This document shows, in pieces, positions 16,074-17,427 of a stretch of 17,427 bases of DNA. Position 1 is the first letter of the stretch. Each line of letters starts with the position of its first letter. Source of the DNA: RYN-230 sp036509255 (lineage in GTDB: Bacteria > Actinomycetota > Actinomycetes > Streptosporangiales > Streptosporangiaceae). Location of the stretch: positions 1 to 17,427 of the forward strand of contig DATCFY010000182.1 in assembly GCA_036509255.1 (NCBI GenBank). Reading direction: 5' to 3'. A program made the translations under genes and the position numbers. The notes beneath the pieces were generated by a model. That model ran no database searches. It was given only the letters and a program-made list of their open reading frames with translations, and was not told the DNA's origin.

Positions 16074-17291
16074 ATGCCCAAGATCAAGGTAGCCAATCCT
16101 GTCGTCGAGCTAGACGGCGACGAGATGACCAGGATCATCTGGCAGTTCATCAAGGACCGGCTGATCCTGCCGTACCTGGATATCGACCTGAAGTATTACG
16201 ACCTGTCCGTCGAGAACCGGGACGCCACCGACGACCAGGTCACGGTGGACGCGGCGAACGCGATCAAGCAGTACGGGGTCGGGGTCAAGTGCGCCACCAT
16301 CACCCCCGACGAGGGCCGGGTCGAAGAGTTCGGCCTGAAGAAGATGTGGCGGTCGCCCAACGGGACCATCCGGAACATCCTGGGTGGCGTCGTGTTCCGC
16401 GAGCCCATCGTGATCTCCAGCGTGCCGCGCTTCGTGCCGGGCTGGACCGAGCCGATCATCATCGGCCGCCACGCGCACGGCGACCAGTACCGGGCCACGG
16501 ACTTCGTGGTCCCTGGCCCCGGCACGGTGCGCATCTCCTACCAGCCGAGCGGCGACCAGGGCGAGCCGATCGACCTGGAGGTGTCCAACTTCCCCGGCGG
16601 CGGCGTGGCCATGGCCATGTACAACTACGACGACTCGATCCGTGATTTCGCCCGGGCCACCATGCGGTACGCGCTGGGCCGCCGCTACCCGCTGTACCTG
16701 TCCACCAAGAACACGATCCTCAAGGCCTATGACGGCCGCTTCAAGGACCTGTTCCAGGAGATCTACGAGGCCGAGTTCAAGGCCGACTTCGAGGCCGAGG
16801 GCATCTGGTACGAGCACCGGCTGATCGACGACATGGTCGCCCAGGTGATCAAGGGCCACGGCGGCGTCGTCTGGGCGTGCAAGAACTACGACGGCGACGT
16901 GGAGTCCGACATCGTCGCCCAGGGATACGGCTCGCTCGGGCTGATGACCAGTGTGCTGATGACCCCGGACGGCAAGACCGTCGAGGCCGAGGCCGCGCAC
17001 GGTACCGTCACCCGGCACTACCGGCAGCACCAGCAGGGCAAGCCGACCTCGACGAACCCCATCGCCTCCATCTTCGCCTGGACGCAGGGGCTTGCGCACC
17101 GCGGCGATATGGATGGCACCCCCGAGGTGACCCAGTTCGCCCGGACCCTCGAGCGGGTGTGCGTGGCGACCGTCGAGGAAGGCAAGATGACCAAGGACCT
17201 GGCGCTGCTGGTGGGCGAGGACACCCCGTTCCTGACCACCGAGGAGTTCCTCATGGCGCTGAGCGAGAACCTCGCCAAGGCGATGGGCTGA
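16074..17291 (+). CDS. icd: NADP-dependent isocitrate dehydrogenase, homodimeric eukaryote-like type
   Basis: Oxidative decarboxylation of isocitrate to 2-oxoglutarate with NADP in the TCA cycle. The 405 residues and motifs match the subfamily that includes human IDH1, and the numbering at key positions coincides. Substrate-binding residues are Ser94, Arg100, Arg109 and Arg132 (WRSPNGTIRN, GRHAHGDQYRATDF). Catalytic residues are Tyr139 and Lys212 (STKNTILKAYDG). Metal-binding residues are Asp252, Asp275 and Asp279 (LIDDMVAQ, NYDGDVESDIVAQGYGS). The NADP-selecting pair is Arg314-His315 in AAHGTVTRHYRQHQ. GGGAAGGGAAG lies about 8 nt before the ATG. It is the third gene after citrate synthase and the DUF3017-like gene, consistent with a TCA cluster. 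An insertion sequence fragment begins within about 25 bp of its stop. Confidence 0.97.
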   Translation: MPKIKVANPVVELDGDEMTRIIWQFIKDRLILPYLDIDLKYYDLSVENRDATDDQVTVDAANAIKQYGVGVKCATITPDEGRVEEFGLKKMWRSPNGTIRNILGGVVFREPIVISSVPRFVPGWTEPIIIGRHAHGDQYRATDFVVPGPGTVRISYQPSGDQGEPIDLEVSNFPGGGVAMAMYNYDDSIRDFARATMRYALGRRYPLYLSTKNTILKAYDGRFKDLFQEIYEAEFKADFEAEGIWYEHRLIDDMVAQVIKGHGGVVWACKNYDGDVESDIVAQGYGSLGLMTSVLMTPDGKTVEAEAAHGTVTRHYRQHQQGKPTSTNPIASIFAWTQGLAHRGDMDGTPEVTQFARTLERVCVATVEEGKMTKDLALLVGEDTPFLTTEEFLMALSENLAKAMG

Positions 17292-17314
17292 AAGACATCC
17301 CAGGAGCTTAAATG

Positions 17315-17427
17315 TCAAGCCGCTGCCTGCTCCGTCTTCGCCGCGTACTGCGGCCAGGCGGTGGTCTCGTCGTAGAGGGTGCGGGTTTTGAGGCAGCCGT
17401 GCAGGATGCCGGTGAGCCGGTTGGCGA
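17315..17427 (-). mobile_element. 3' end of a probable IS110-family transposase gene (partial)
   Basis: On the minus strand a frame open at the window edge encodes about 37 residues, starting ANRLTGILHGCLKTRTLYDE and ending EQAAA before TGA at 17317-17315. The NRLxGILHGCLKTRTxYDExTAW pattern resembles the C-terminus of IS110-family (DEDD-type) transposases as I remember them. The catalytic domains and the other end lie outside the window, so intactness is unknown. The gene is convergent with icd and its stop is only 23 bp from the icd stop. IS110 elements usually lack obvious terminal inverted repeats, and I see none. Confidence 0.6.

Noticed and set aside
16466..16493. Unusual residue at the IDH1 Arg132 position
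   Set aside because: Arg132, Arg100 and Arg109 are all intact, so the active site looks normal; the His after HA (Tyr in human IDH1) is a tolerable family variation.
16110..17318. 402-codon open frame opposite icd
   Set aside because: Antisense shadow of icd with a Val/Leu/Asp/His-biased product and no domain.

Overview
The window comes from a high-GC Gram-positive genome, almost certainly a filamentous or related actinomycete (Actinomycetota). Support comes from the very high GC content, GTG starts, a BldC-type MerR-like regulator, a complete GlgE maltosyltransferase pathway, a membrane-anchored Hanks-type kinase next to an FHA regulator, and a DUF3017-like membrane protein. I cannot assign a family with confidence.

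Region 1 (1-6120, minus strand) is an alpha-glucan operon in the order glgE, treS, (small ORF), mak/pep2, glgB. TreS interconverts trehalose and maltose, Mak phosphorylates maltose to maltose 1-phosphate, GlgE transfers maltosyl units from it onto a linear alpha-glucan, and GlgB (cut by the window edge) adds branches. The genes are tightly packed: glgE and treS are 29 bp apart, and mak and glgB overlap by ATGA. The only apparent gap, between treS and mak, is exactly filled by a 48-codon ORF with ATGA overlaps at both ends.

Region 2 (6121-6375) is the divergent control region between glgE and glgP. Both genes start with GTG, lack a Shine-Dalgarno and have a TAGNNT -10-like box 6-8 nt upstream, so both are probably leaderless. 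Between the promoters lie a perfect 20-bp direct repeat and a 7-bp inverted repeat. glgP (6376-9060, plus) encodes a glycogen phosphorylase that breaks down the polymer made by the minus-strand operon.

Region 3 (9061-13175, plus) starts with a 495-bp gene-free stretch of GC-rich repeats and hairpins. It is followed by a bldC-like regulator, an enoyl-CoA hydratase, a His-rich leader ORF built on 18-bp tandem repeats and coupled to a conserved hypothetical gene, and a Ser/Thr kinase with a long Gly/Pro linker and several C-terminal membrane helices.

Region 4 (13176-17427) holds an FHA-plus-HTH protein on the minus strand, convergent with the kinase across a hairpin terminator and divergent from citrate synthase. 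Then come a DUF3017-like membrane protein and NADP-dependent isocitrate dehydrogenase. The citrate synthase to DUF3017 gap carries five copies of a short GAGCGGTAG-type repeat. The window ends in the 3' end of a probable IS110-family transposase inserted just after icd.

Most of the window is recognisable core carbon metabolism. The points deserving a second look are the two small coupled ORFs, the leaderless divergent glgE/glgP promoters, the short repeat after citrate synthase, and the kinase/FHA pair beside TCA-cycle genes. I see no CRISPR array, tRNA or rRNA.
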